A DNA stretch of 64,000 nt from NCBI RefSeq assembly GCF_023221595.1, contig NZ_CP096568.1, positions 224,400-288,399 on the forward strand, given 5' to 3'. Shown in pieces: positions 9,443-17,731 of the stretch. The notes beneath the pieces were generated by a model. It was not told the origin of the DNA. It worked only from the letters and a program-made list of their open reading frames with translations, and did no database searches. Each line of letters begins with the position of its first letter. The first letter of the stretch is position 1. The DNA comes from Rhodococcus qingshengii JCM 15477. GTDB taxonomy: Bacteria > Actinomycetota > Actinomycetes > Mycobacteriales > Mycobacteriaceae. Both the position numbers and the translations under genes were made by a program.

Positions 9443-10857
9443 CCAATTTCCTCTTGATTCCTGAGTATGCGCTCGCGCATGAATTGGCATAGTCGATTGC
9501 TCCTGGATTCGCACGAAAATGCAGATAGCGTGAAATTCCTGATCGCAATTGCATCCGGAACCGAGCCTGCAACTCGCTTGCGAAGACATGATTCAAGCCC
9601 TGAGATGTTGCCGGCCGAGCGCCTGCGTGGTCCCTAGCCCCGTCCAGGCACCAGCCCACAGGCCCTTGTGTTACGACATGACTTCCCTCCGCGGGATCTA
9701 CCCGCCCCGCAGAACCGAGTTCGGGCTTGCCCAGTCCGAAACCAGGCCCTGCACTTCACTCACCGTGTACTTCACTACTCAACTAGCTGATTGATTGCAC
9801 CGATGGACGCTACGTCGTTCCAATTGAAAAAACCAGCGCGAAAATTGTCCGATTTGGAGGTTTAAGATCCGAAAGTGCAGTACTGCCGTGCAGAACCAAC
9901 CGTCACAACTGCTAGAAATAACCACTACCAGCGAATTCATAGGAAACTCGCGCGCAATCCGCACAGCGATCACTTGGCTAAGAACCCTGATTTGACCATG
10001 AAGTGAAAATGTGACTTTCGTCCCTCTTGTGAGAAAATGACGTTTCAGTGCCAACCCCGCTGAGCCGCGACGCCCCTGACACATTGCCTACTGGTGAGTA
10101 AAGATATCCCGATAAGGATCTCCATTCCGGACTACACCGAAGGTCACCCTCCACCGAGCACACCGCAAAGTCTTGCGTATGAACTACCGTGCGGCCGAGG
10201 CCAGTCTCTCGAAGGGCGTTTCAGCAGTTGCTACCAGTACGCTGTCGAGCCGGGTTGATGATATGTAAGCCCACCCTCAATCACATTGGCACCCCAGACA
10301 CCCGAAAATTTGCCCAGACTGCCCGTGCCACAGCCTGACTCAGTGAATGCGCGACTCGATAGAAATAGGCAACATCCCGCGCTCAGTTAAGAACAAAACC
10401 ACTGACGCTTCACGGACGGGCACGTCCGGCTGCACTCTCTCCTCGACTGCCATACTTATTCGACCCACCGTCAACCTTCCACGCGAACTCCGCGATCTGC
10501 GCCACCGGATTCATCACCAAAGGGATCGACGGCGTCCCACTCGACAAACACGGAGTCGTACCAGGCAACCGCGGACAGGTGATCTCCTACGAGACCGGAG
10601 AACCGATCGAAGGACTGTACGTCCACCTTCACGGACGTGGACGTAGACGTAGAAGAACTCGAAGCGATGCGCCGACGGTACGGGTTCACTCTCCGATGAA
10701 CATCGGTAATCAAGGGATTCTATACGCCGAGCGTGTTATGTGGACAGCGTCGAAATCGGCCATACTCGTTTCACACCCCGCAAACCCCACCCTGACGCAT
10801 AGCGCGAGAATGCAGACAATAAACTGGCTGAACAACTCGACACCAGGAGCAGCCAGC
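9443..10857. other. Gene-poor region with possible decayed coding sequence
   Basis: About 1.4 kb. Most of it has no supported frame. Around 10500-10700 a plus-strand frame reads GIDGVPLDKHGVVPGNRG and then ISYETGEPIEGLYV. A second frame nearby ends in VEELEAMRRRYGFTLR at a stop (10699). The pair looks like one frameshifted small gene, product unknown. Confidence 0.3.
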
Positions 10858-11046
10858 ATGACCGACCTAAGTCCCCTCGGACGTGCCCACCTCCTAAAGA
10901 ATGCGCAGATCTACGGAGATGACGTGCTGGTAGACCTCCTCGATGCACTGGAAGCCGCACTCAAAGAACGGGACATGTTGTTAGATTTTGTTAACCGATC
11001 AGTGACTGAACCTGTCCCCAAACCGGCCCCCTGCGCGTCAGTCTGA
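10858..11046 (+). CDS. Small hypothetical protein (62 aa)
   Basis: The ATG at 10858 follows CAGGAG with about 7 nt spacing, so this start is preferred over longer in-frame options. The sequence begins MTDLSPLGRAHLL and is mostly helical and acidic in the middle (DDVLVDLLDALEAALKERD), with a proline-rich end. I recognise no family. It stands alone between debris regions. Confidence 0.5.
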   Translation: MTDLSPLGRAHLLKNAQIYGDDVLVDLLDALEAALKERDMLLDFVNRSVTEPVPKPAPCASV

Positions 11047-11667
11047 GTTGAATCCAGCGGTTAATAGCAACCCCGTGTCTGATGCAGGCCTCGAATTTTT
11101 CACGGTCAGGGACGGCCTCGTATCGTTTTACGGCAGGTGACGGACCCAGATCAGGCGCTCTGGTCTTGGGAGGGACCGCATTTCGTAGTCAAGACATGGC
11201 TCGCACCGCTGGTCCGGCGCCGGTTCCACAGGGACTACCACGCTGAGGTGTCTTCCGCGGCCTTGTTGACGCGAGAAGACAGAACAAACACAGGGAACAG
11301 AATTGTGGCGATCATGGCTGCCCAACGCTGAACATGGCGCGTCGACATCTGCGGTGAGCATGGCGTCGATCACGGCTTTGAACGGATCGAGTTTCGGGGA
11401 GCAGCGCACCGGAAGCTGGTGTTCGGTGGCGCCTACGCCCGGGCAGCTCTCGATCTCGGCCTGACCATTCCCGGCGATGTTTTGATTTCACAAGACCGCG
11501 ACGAACCCGCCCTGCTGACATCGGGTCCTGCGTGGCTTTCGCCGGCGCAGCACCCACAGGTTCACTCGATTCCTCCGACGGCCCCGCACTCACGTGCCCT
11601 GCGACCTCCACCGAGTCCACGGCCAACGGCTGGGGCATCCCGTTCGCCGACGAAAAGAGCCACGTAA
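11047..11667. other. Debris region upstream of the split resolvase
   Basis: No intact gene. On the minus strand, about 11335-11409, the short stretch PKLDPFKAVIDAMLTADVDAP resembles the conserved N-terminal region of IS21-family IstA transposases, suggesting a fragment of a second, older IS21-type element. The rest is unreadable. Confidence 0.4.
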
Positions 11668-11927
11668 TTCCGGGAGTCACAGGGCTATGCGAGGGTCTCG
11701 ACTACCGATCAGACGCTCGATGCGCAGAGCGACGCCCTGAGCGCTGCCGGTTGTTTCAAGGTCTGGACCGAAACCGCGTCCGGTGCAACCACCACCCGCC
11801 CGCAACTAACCGACCTTCTTTCTCATCTTCGCGACGGGGACACCTTGGTGGTGTGGCGCCTGGACCGGTTGGGTCGCTCACTCCCACATCTGCTGCAGAC
11901 AGTGAAGATCTCGCCACCCGCGGTGTC
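11668..11927 (+). pseudogene. 5' part of a serine resolvase/invertase, cut by IS21 insertion
   Basis: Reads YARVSTTDQTLDAQ, then ETASGATTTRPQL, then DTLVVWRLDRLGRSLPHLL: the catalytic N-terminal domain of a DNA resolvase/invertase (nucleophilic Ser in YARVS). The start codon is lost: an in-frame stop at 11665 lies just upstream. A 1-base deletion near 11905 shifts the frame before the insertion point (DLATRGV continues in another frame). The remaining C-terminal part lies beyond the IS at 14508-14801. The gene was therefore damaged in three ways: the missing 5' end, the frameshift and the IS. Confidence 0.88.
11922..11927. repeat. Target-site duplication, left copy
   Basis: GGTGTC directly adjoins the IS21-type left end and is repeated at 14508-14513 after the right end. 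Six bases fits the 4-8 bp duplications of IS21-family elements. Confidence 0.85.
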
Positions 11928-12041
11928 TGTCAATGGCCACGAAGTTCTCCCCGTAGGCGGCCAGTAGTTCTCCCCGCTGGTGGCCACGGGTTCTCCCCGG
12001 TGGCGGCCAGTTGTTTTTCCCCACCCGCTTTCTGATTTGGG

Positions 12042-12833
12042 TTAGCTGAAGGGCTTCACCCCCTTGCCGGTGGTGGCTTCGGTGAGGCGGAAGGAGTCGC
12101 CGTCGGTGACGACGACGTGCGCATGGTGCAGGAGCCGGTCAACGGTGGCGGTGGCCAATGTTTTGGGCATGATCTCGTCGAAGCCGGAGGGGTGCAGGTT
12201 GCTCGAGACGGCAATCGCTCGGCGTTCGTAGGCAGCGTCGACGAGGCGATAGAATCCTTCGGCGGCGTCTTCAGAGACCGGGAGCAGACCGATGTCGTCG
12301 ACGATGATCAGGTCGGAGCGGATGATCCTCGTCAGGGCTCGGGCGATGGAGTCGTCGGCACGGTGCCGGCGGACCAGGGCACCGAGGTCTTCGATGGTGA
12401 ACCAAGACACCGCCAGCCCAGCTTCGACTGCGGCCTGCCCGAGTGCCTCGGTGAAGTGAGACTTGCCAGTTCCCGAAGGCCCACAGACGCAGAAACATTC
12501 ACGCCGCCCGACCCACTCCAGGGTGCGGAGCGCGTCCTGGGTGGCGCGGGGAATCGACGATTTCGTTTCGTCCCAGTCGCCGAAGGTCTTGCCGGTAGGG
12601 AAACCCGCGCGTTTGCGGCGAGTGTGCAGGTTCGCCCGGTCCCGGCCGGCGGCTTCCTCAGCGAGGAGAACCCGCACGACTTCGGCGGGGTCCCAGCGTT
12701 GGGCTTTCGCGGTCGGGATGATATCGCTCAAGGACCTGCGGATATGGGGCAGTTTCAGGCGTTTAGTCAGGTCGATCGCCTCGGCCAACGGGTCGCCGTT
12801 AGCGCTGGTAACAGTGCGCAAAGGGGTGCTCAT
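12042..12833 (-). CDS. istB: IstB, IS21-family helper ATPase
   Basis: A 263-residue AAA+ ATPase of the DnaA/DnaC-like IstB family. The Walker A motif GPSGTGKSH lies at about residue 119 and the Walker B motif LIIVDDIG at about 176. IstB binds DNA and regulates target selection by the IstA transposase. Its ATG (12831-12833) overlaps the istA stop codon by one base, so the two are translationally coupled. The length is normal for the family and no damage is visible. Confidence 0.95.
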   Translation of the reverse strand: MSTPLRTVTSANGDPLAEAIDLTKRLKLPHIRRSLSDIIPTAKAQRWDPAEVVRVLLAEEAAGRDRANLHTRRKRAGFPTGKTFGDWDETKSSIPRATQDALRTLEWVGRRECFCVCGPSGTGKSHFTEALGQAAVEAGLAVSWFTIEDLGALVRRHRADDSIARALTRIIRSDLIIVDDIGLLPVSEDAAEGFYRLVDAAYERRAIAVSSNLHPSGFDEIMPKTLATATVDRLLHHAHVVVTDGDSFRLTEATTGKGVKPFS

Positions 12834-14374
12834 CAGGCGTCATCGCTTTCATCGTCAGTAGTGGCTGGGCTGGCCGGCGCTGGTGTCTGGCCGAAGGTGG
12901 ACCAGGCGGCGGTGCCCGGTTGCAGAGTGTGGTTCTCGCTGCGACGGACCGGATCAGCGTGTTCGTGGGTGACTTGGTAGTCGAGGATCGAGATCAGGTC
13001 CCGATCGGCGAACCGGCCGGTCATCGCCGCCGTCCCCAACGCTCTGTCGACTGCGTCCGGGGAGTGCAGCTTCGAAAGGTCCACGGCCTCGGCCATCTTC
13101 GCCCTGATGCGGCGCGCTCCCGCGGCGGCAGCCTCGACCAGCCAGCTGTTGGCACCCTGGCCCAACTGTAGGAAGGCGAGCTCGGCGGCGGTACGAGGCT
13201 TGGGCACCCGGTCGGCGGCGTCGCGGTCTGGGCGGGGTGGGTAGTGGTCGTTGTCGAGGACCGGTGAACCGGGTTGGCCGCGGCGGTGCCGCGCGACTTC
13301 GACTGCACCGCCATCATTGTCGACGGCGGTCACGATCAGCTCCTCACCATGGAAGCGGGCCCAGACCCGAGTGTCGATCAACGTGTGCGGCACCGAATAC
13401 CGCACCCCTTCCACCGAGATCGTCGACTCCCAGTTCACCCGCCGGGTAGTGCCGAACACCGCGGTGAACGGAGATTTCGGCAGCGGATGCAGCCGCTGCA
13501 ACTCTTCGGCCAGCCGCTCGACCGGCCGCCGCCGAGTAGAGCTGTGGACGCGGGTGTTGACGTCGGTGCAGAACTGCCGGCAAGCCGACTCGAGCTCACC
13601 GAAAGAGTGATACTGCTCGCGCAGGTTCACCTCCTTCGGCAACAGGTCGGCTTTGGCGATCCGCACCGTCGCCTCACTTCCTCCCTTCGACTCCGGATCA
13701 GCAGGTAAACACGTCCGCAGCGTCGTGCCGTAATGCCGTGCCACCTCCACGATCTCCGGATTGCGGACCGCGATCCCGGCCACGTGATCGATCGTCGCGG
13801 TCTTCTCGTTGTCGGTGAGGACATAGACCGGAACCCCGCCCAAGCGGCGGAATGTCGCATCCAAACACGCCGCCACCGTCGGCAATGTCTTGTCCCAGAT
13901 CGGGATCACCACCCGAAATCGCGACCACGCCAACCATGCGCAGAACAACGTCGTCTTCCGGCCGGAAATCGTTGGCCCGTCACCGAAGTCGTACTGTAAC
14001 CACAGCCCAGGTTCGGTTACCCACGGCCGATACACTCGCCGCCGACCAGCCCGAAACTGGGCCTTCGCCTCCGCGACCGTCCGGCGCGTGGTCCGCTCAC
14101 CGCCGGTGAACCCCAGCGCGACGATCCGTTCGTGGATGACATCCGCGCGGACCTTGCCCTGCGAGCGGACCACCAACTCCTCGATCTTCGGCAGAAAGTC
14201 GTCGATCGCCCGCGCTCGATGCCGCCGGCGGTCCGGCGGCTGCCCCGCAGCGCGCATCTGCACATACCGGGCCACCGTGTGGTGATCACACCCAGCCAGC
14301 TCCGCCGCCGCCCGATAACTACCCGTGAGGTCGTACGCCTCCAAAATTTCCATGATCTCCCTGCTCGATTTCAT
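12833..14374 (-). CDS. istA: IstA, IS21-family DDE transposase
   Basis: A 513-residue transposase. The N-terminal helix-turn-helix region (YRAAAELAGCDHHTVARYV) precedes an RNase H-fold integrase core with WLQYDFGDGP (first Asp), VYVLTDNEKTA (second Asp) and PESKGGSEATV (Glu). It cuts and joins the ends of the element. The start at 14374 leaves about 130 bases for the terminal repeats. It belongs with the downstream istB in one transcription unit. Confidence 0.95.
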   Translation of the reverse strand: MKSSREIMEILEAYDLTGSYRAAAELAGCDHHTVARYVQMRAAGQPPDRRRHRARAIDDFLPKIEELVVRSQGKVRADVIHERIVALGFTGGERTTRRTVAEAKAQFRAGRRRVYRPWVTEPGLWLQYDFGDGPTISGRKTTLFCAWLAWSRFRVVIPIWDKTLPTVAACLDATFRRLGGVPVYVLTDNEKTATIDHVAGIAVRNPEIVEVARHYGTTLRTCLPADPESKGGSEATVRIAKADLLPKEVNLREQYHSFGELESACRQFCTDVNTRVHSSTRRRPVERLAEELQRLHPLPKSPFTAVFGTTRRVNWESTISVEGVRYSVPHTLIDTRVWARFHGEELIVTAVDNDGGAVEVARHRRGQPGSPVLDNDHYPPRPDRDAADRVPKPRTAAELAFLQLGQGANSWLVEAAAAGARRIRAKMAEAVDLSKLHSPDAVDRALGTAAMTGRFADRDLISILDYQVTHEHADPVRRSENHTLQPGTAAWSTFGQTPAPASPATTDDESDDA

Positions 14375-14507
14375 CCACCCAGCGTTGCCGGGACCGAATC
14401 TGACTCACAGCAGGTGGGGAACTATCTGGCCGTACGCGGGGAGAAACCATGGCCACAAAATGCGCCATAAATGGCCGCCAGTGGGGAGCTTACGATGGCC
14501 GTCGACA

Positions 14508-14801
14508 GGTGTCGGCTTCAAATCGTTGACCGAATCCATCGACACCACCACCTCCGGCGGAAAACTGATCTTTTCTATCTTCGGCGCCCTCGCAGAATTC
14601 GAACGCAACCTCATCCGCGAACGCACTCAGGTCGGCCTCGCCGCCGCCCGAGCGCACGGCCGCACTGGTGGCCGCCCCTCGAAGATGACGCCGACGAAAC
14701 TCGCACAGGCACAACAGATGCGGGAAAACGGGATGCATCTCACCGACATCGCCGAAATCATCGGCGTCGGACGAACCACCCTCTATCGGCACTTCAAATA
14801 G
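14508..14801 (+). pseudogene. 3' part of the IS21-split serine resolvase
   Basis: Starts with the second GGTGTC copy and continues GVGFKSLTESIDTTT, then FGALAEFERNLIRERT, then a C-terminal helix-turn-helix (LTDIAEIIGVGRTTLYRHF). It joins exactly to the fragment ending at 11927 when the IS and one duplication are removed, giving a resolvase of about 185 residues. Without its catalytic domain it cannot work. A GTG or TTG inside it could still give a bare DNA-binding peptide, which is unproven. Confidence 0.88.
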
Positions 14802-14887
14802 ATACGAGCACCTTCAGGCGGATGGATCATCCGCCGTATCGACCCCTCTTGCGATGAACCTCAAAATAGTGAACTCACGATTCCCGG

Positions 14888-15481
14888 TCATGCACCGTGA
14901 ATGGGGGGAGCCACAGACTGGACGAATTCCATTGTAAGCGCACGACTGACGGAAGACCGGCCGACGCCGAGTGTCGAGGCGATGGCGTCGAGACTCCTCC
15001 CTTGTTCACGCATCGTGCGGGCGAGTTCGGTGCGTTCGGGGGTCATGACGGTGGGCCGGCCGCCGTGTCGGCCTTGGCGGCGAGCAGCTTCGAGGCCGGC
15101 GTGGGTGCGTTCGACAATCATGCGGCGTTCCATTTGAGCGAGGGCGGCCATGATGTGGAAGAGGAATTCGCCGCCTGCGATGGTGGTGTCGAATCCTTCG
15201 GTGAGGGAACGGAACGCGATGCCGCGTTCGCCGAGGTTATGGACGGTGTCGATGACGTGGCGAACGGATCGTCCGAGGCGATCGAGTTTCCAGACAACGA
15301 GGACGTCGCCGTCGTTCTCGCGGAGGTAATTCAGGCATTCGGTGAGCTGGGGGCGCTGCGTTTTGGAGCCGGATTCGTAGTCGGTGAAGATGCGGATCGC
15401 GCCGGCTTGTCGGAGTGCATGTTCTTGCAGTTCGGGGTTTTGCTCGAGGGTGGAGACGCGTGCGTATCCGATGATGCTCAC
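14888..15481 (-). CDS. Serine recombinase (resolvase/invertase family)
   Basis: A 197-residue small serine recombinase: catalytic Ser10 in GYARVSTLEQ, the arginine motif VWKLDRLGRS (about 63-72), the long E-helix region (AALAQMERRMIVERTHAGLEAARR) and a C-terminal helix-turn-helix (LDAIASTLGVGRSSVSRAL). It catalyses site-specific strand exchange via a 5'-phosphoserine link, typically resolving cointegrates or multimers. Its ATG overlaps the end of the fic gene by 4 bases, so it is co-translated with the Fic toxin, an unusual arrangement. No obvious res site was identified. Confidence 0.93.
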   Translation of the reverse strand: MSIIGYARVSTLEQNPELQEHALRQAGAIRIFTDYESGSKTQRPQLTECLNYLRENDGDVLVVWKLDRLGRSVRHVIDTVHNLGERGIAFRSLTEGFDTTIAGGEFLFHIMAALAQMERRMIVERTHAGLEAARRQGRHGGRPTVMTPERTELARTMREQGRSLDAIASTLGVGRSSVSRALTMEFVQSVAPPIHGA

Positions 15482-16386
15482 AGTCTCGGTCCTTCTTCTC
15501 TGCTGCCGTCTTGTGGGATGGTGCGACTGTTCATGAGCTGGTGGTCGACCTCGGGACTCCAGTGGGTGTGAAACTTGGTGGTGTCGAGGTCTGCAAGTTC
15601 CCGTCCCGGAACGGCCGGCTTGCGAGTTGGCCGAATCTCGATCGACTGCGGGTAATCTTGAGGTGCTTCGGATTTGATCTGGCTCGCCCAGGTATAGGTC
15701 TGTTCGGGCATGGTGTCGTAGTGCTCGATCATGGCCTGCCAGTGCTCGGGGAAGGTCATGGCGCTGCCGCGGGGTGCTGTGGCGATCGAATCCGCGGGAA
15801 CTTCGGTGACAGGTTTGATCGCGGGGCGCAAGACGTCGGCGAGGATGGTTCCACCGTCGACGTAGGCGAAGTTTCGGGCAGCTTGGACGGCGTCGACGCT
15901 GAGCTCACGCCACTCGATCACCCATCCGACGTCGCGTGCGAGCTGGTCGAAGAAAACCCTTTGGGTGCGGGAGTTTCCGTCGACAAACGGATGGACGCTG
16001 GTCAGGTCTCCCCAGTGGCCGGCGAGATCCTGGACGAACGCTTCGTGGCTGTGGTGATTGACGTAGACGCCGCTGTTGATGTCGGTGAACACTCGATCGA
16101 GTTCGCCGGGGATGGCGGCGGGTGGGTCGTGGAGGATTCCGAGATCGCCTGGTGCGGTGTCGATGGTGCGGATGTCACCGGCCCATTCGTAGAGGTCACC
16201 GAGTAGGTGGCGGTGGATCGCTTGCAGGTGCGCGAAGTCGAAGTGCCCATCGATCGGGTTCGCTGCCAGCTCGGCCATTCGGGCAGCAGCGATCGCGCCT
16301 TCTACCTCGGCGAGAATCTGAGGGTCTCTGTAGCCGAACCTGTTTCGGAGTACTTGCGTACCCGGGTAGTGGTAAGTATCGGTCAC
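15478..16386 (-). CDS. fic: Fic-family AMP-transferase (toxin)
   Basis: A 302-residue protein with the Fic core at about 45-165. The catalytic motif HPFVDGNSRTQR lies at 132-143 (His 132 is the general base; the usual GNGR is GNSR). Fic enzymes transfer AMP from ATP to Ser/Thr/Tyr hydroxyls of targets such as gyrase. The preceding gene encodes a VbhA-like antitoxin and overlaps it by 4 bases, making a class I Fic toxin-antitoxin pair. The C-terminal 100 residues are not recognised. The pair may stabilise the plasmid. Confidence 0.92.
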   Translation of the reverse strand: MTDTYHYPGTQVLRNRFGYRDPQILAEVEGAIAAARMAELAANPIDGHFDFAHLQAIHRHLLGDLYEWAGDIRTIDTAPGDLGILHDPPAAIPGELDRVFTDINSGVYVNHHSHEAFVQDLAGHWGDLTSVHPFVDGNSRTQRVFFDQLARDVGWVIEWRELSVDAVQAARNFAYVDGGTILADVLRPAIKPVTEVPADSIATAPRGSAMTFPEHWQAMIEHYDTMPEQTYTWASQIKSEAPQDYPQSIEIRPTRKPAVPGRELADLDTTKFHTHWSPEVDHQLMNSRTIPQDGSREEGPRL

Positions 16387-16604
16387 AGTCCGTGCCGCCG
16401 GCGTATCGCGGCATGCGCGAGCTCGATCGCCTCGTCTCCCGTCAGGTCCCCGGCGAGTACCGATCGAGCAGCTGTTTCGGCTTCGGCAGTGAAGGGGACT
16501 CCGCCCATTTCGAGACCGGCCCGGATGCCTGCTACTTCCCGTTCAATCTCGCCCGCGGTCAGGATGCGGGTGGGTTTACGCGGAATCTCGTCTCGTTTCG
16601 TCAT
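16383..16604 (-). CDS. VbhA-like antitoxin of the Fic toxin
   Basis: A 73-residue helical protein ending in VLAGDLTGDEAIELAHAAI, the pattern of the antitoxin VbhA family. Class I antitoxins block ATP binding with an (S/T)xxxE(G/N) helix. Here the closest stretch is IRAGLEMGGVPFT, where the Glu is present but the Ser/Thr is not obvious. It overlaps the fic start by 4 bases, ensuring coupled synthesis. The identification rests on position plus the C-terminal motif. Confidence 0.78.
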   Translation of the reverse strand: MTKRDEIPRKPTRILTAGEIEREVAGIRAGLEMGGVPFTAEAETAARSVLAGDLTGDEAIELAHAAIRRRHGL

Positions 16605-17071
16605 GGTCTGCTCCCCTGGTCCTCGTTGTGCGGCTGTACGCGTTTCTGCGGTTTCGGTGCCGCCGACCCTCTATCGGAGCCACCGGAGGCGTGTTAGTCG
16701 TTCTGCGTTGAGAGTGATGCTATCGAACCGACCGAAAACGGTCCACTCGCCTCTTTCGGTCGATCTAGTTTCGGTCATGAATTTCGGTCGACGTGTTCCG
16801 GCAGATTTCGAGTCGTCAGCATGTGCCCGAATCAAGCATGGAGGCGCGTACTCGGAGCCTCACTGAGGTGCGTGCCATCCACACGCTGATCGTGGGCACT
16901 TGACATTCGTTTGTCTTCTGCCGCACTGCTTGCACAGACCTCGAAGGCGATCCAGGAAGACCGTATGCCTGGTTAGCGAACACCAACGAGGTACCGATGT
17001 GCTGAAATATCGATAATGCACGCGGGTAGCTGAAATCGGTTCAGCGCTCTCGATAGAGGACGGCTGATGCG
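16605..17071. other. Divergent promoter region, Fic module / two-component operon
   Basis: Holds the repeats listed separately (16730-16789) and, closer to 17072, no further structure I can name. The two transcription units start in opposite directions from here. Confidence 0.45.
16730..16789. promoter_or_regulatory. Four TTTCGGTC operator-like repeats upstream of the fic module
   Basis: TTTCGGTC occurs at 16754, 16769 and 16782, and inverted (GACCGAAA) at 16730, where it also forms the palindrome GACCGAAAACGGTC. The 13-15 base spacing of the direct copies suggests cooperative protein binding. It is probably an operator for the toxin-antitoxin promoter or the divergent two-component operon. 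Confidence 0.55.
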
Positions 17072-17731
17072 ATGACAGAGACCGGCATGAAACGGATTGG
17101 TGTGGTCGAAGATCACTCCGCGGTAGTACTGGGAGTCCAAGCGATGCTCTCTGGACAGCCCGATTTGGTAATGGCTGCCTCGGCCGCCACGGTCACAGAC
17201 CTGCTGAATCAGCAGATTCCATTGGATTTCGTTCTGCTCGATCTGAGGTTGGCGGATGGTTCCTCCCCGACTGCGAATGTCGACCGACTGCGGGCGGCAG
17301 GACTGGAAGCGTTGGTGTTCACCGGTGCCGAAAACCCGTATCTGGTCAGGTTGGCAGCGAAGGCAGGTGTGCTGGGTATTGTCCGCAAGTCGGCGCCGAC
17401 CGAGGAGATCATCGAAGCCATCGCCGCTGCCGCCGCCGGCCACTCTGTAGCGACCACCGAATGGGCCGCCGCCATCGACGGCGATCCCGACCTGTCCGAC
17501 GTCGGGCTCAGCCCACGGCAACAAGACGTCCTCACCTTGTACGCCTCCGGAGAGAAAGCCGATCGCGTAGCGCGGATGACCGGACTCACTCCGAATACGG
17601 TCAACGACTACCTCGCACGTATCCGCATCAAATACGCCGACGCCGGACGACCGGCACGAACGAAAACAGACCTCTACAAGCGCGCCCTTGAAGACGGCTG
17701 GCTACCTGTGCCGGAGCATCCGATCCGATGA
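17072..17731 (+). CDS. NarL/LuxR-type response regulator
   Basis: A 219-residue protein. The receiver domain at about 6-125 has the acidic pair in VVEDHS, the phosphoacceptor Asp in FVLLDLRLADG (about residue 55), a Thr in ALVFTGAE and a Lys in GIVRKSA. The C-terminal LuxR-type helix-turn-helix at about 150-205 begins LSPRQQDVLTLYASG. Phosphorylation by the kinase encoded next would control DNA binding. Its TGA overlaps the kinase ATG (ATGA), so they form one operon. Targets are unknown; the adjacent secreted-protein genes are candidates by position only. Confidence 0.93.
   Translation: MTETGMKRIGVVEDHSAVVLGVQAMLSGQPDLVMAASAATVTDLLNQQIPLDFVLLDLRLADGSSPTANVDRLRAAGLEALVFTGAENPYLVRLAAKAGVLGIVRKSAPTEEIIEAIAAAAAGHSVATTEWAAAIDGDPDLSDVGLSPRQQDVLTLYASGEKADRVARMTGLTPNTVNDYLARIRIKYADAGRPARTKTDLYKRALEDGWLPVPEHPIR

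Larger units (their letters stand above)
11928..14507 (-). mobile_element. Complete IS21-family insertion sequence (2580 bp)
   Basis: Bounded by TGTCAATGGCCA on the left and, inverted, TGTCGACGGCCAT on the right, starting with the TG..CA termini typical of IS21. Multiple internal copies of a GGCCA...CTCCCC unit lie at both ends, the usual transposase-binding arrays of the family. It carries istA and istB on the minus strand and is flanked by GGTGTC duplications. Both genes look intact, so it may still be mobile. It sits in the middle of a resolvase gene. Confidence 0.92.

Noticed and set aside
12117-12980. Long plus-strand frame over istB/istA
   Set aside because: It is the antisense of two well-recognised IS21 genes; no own start signal.
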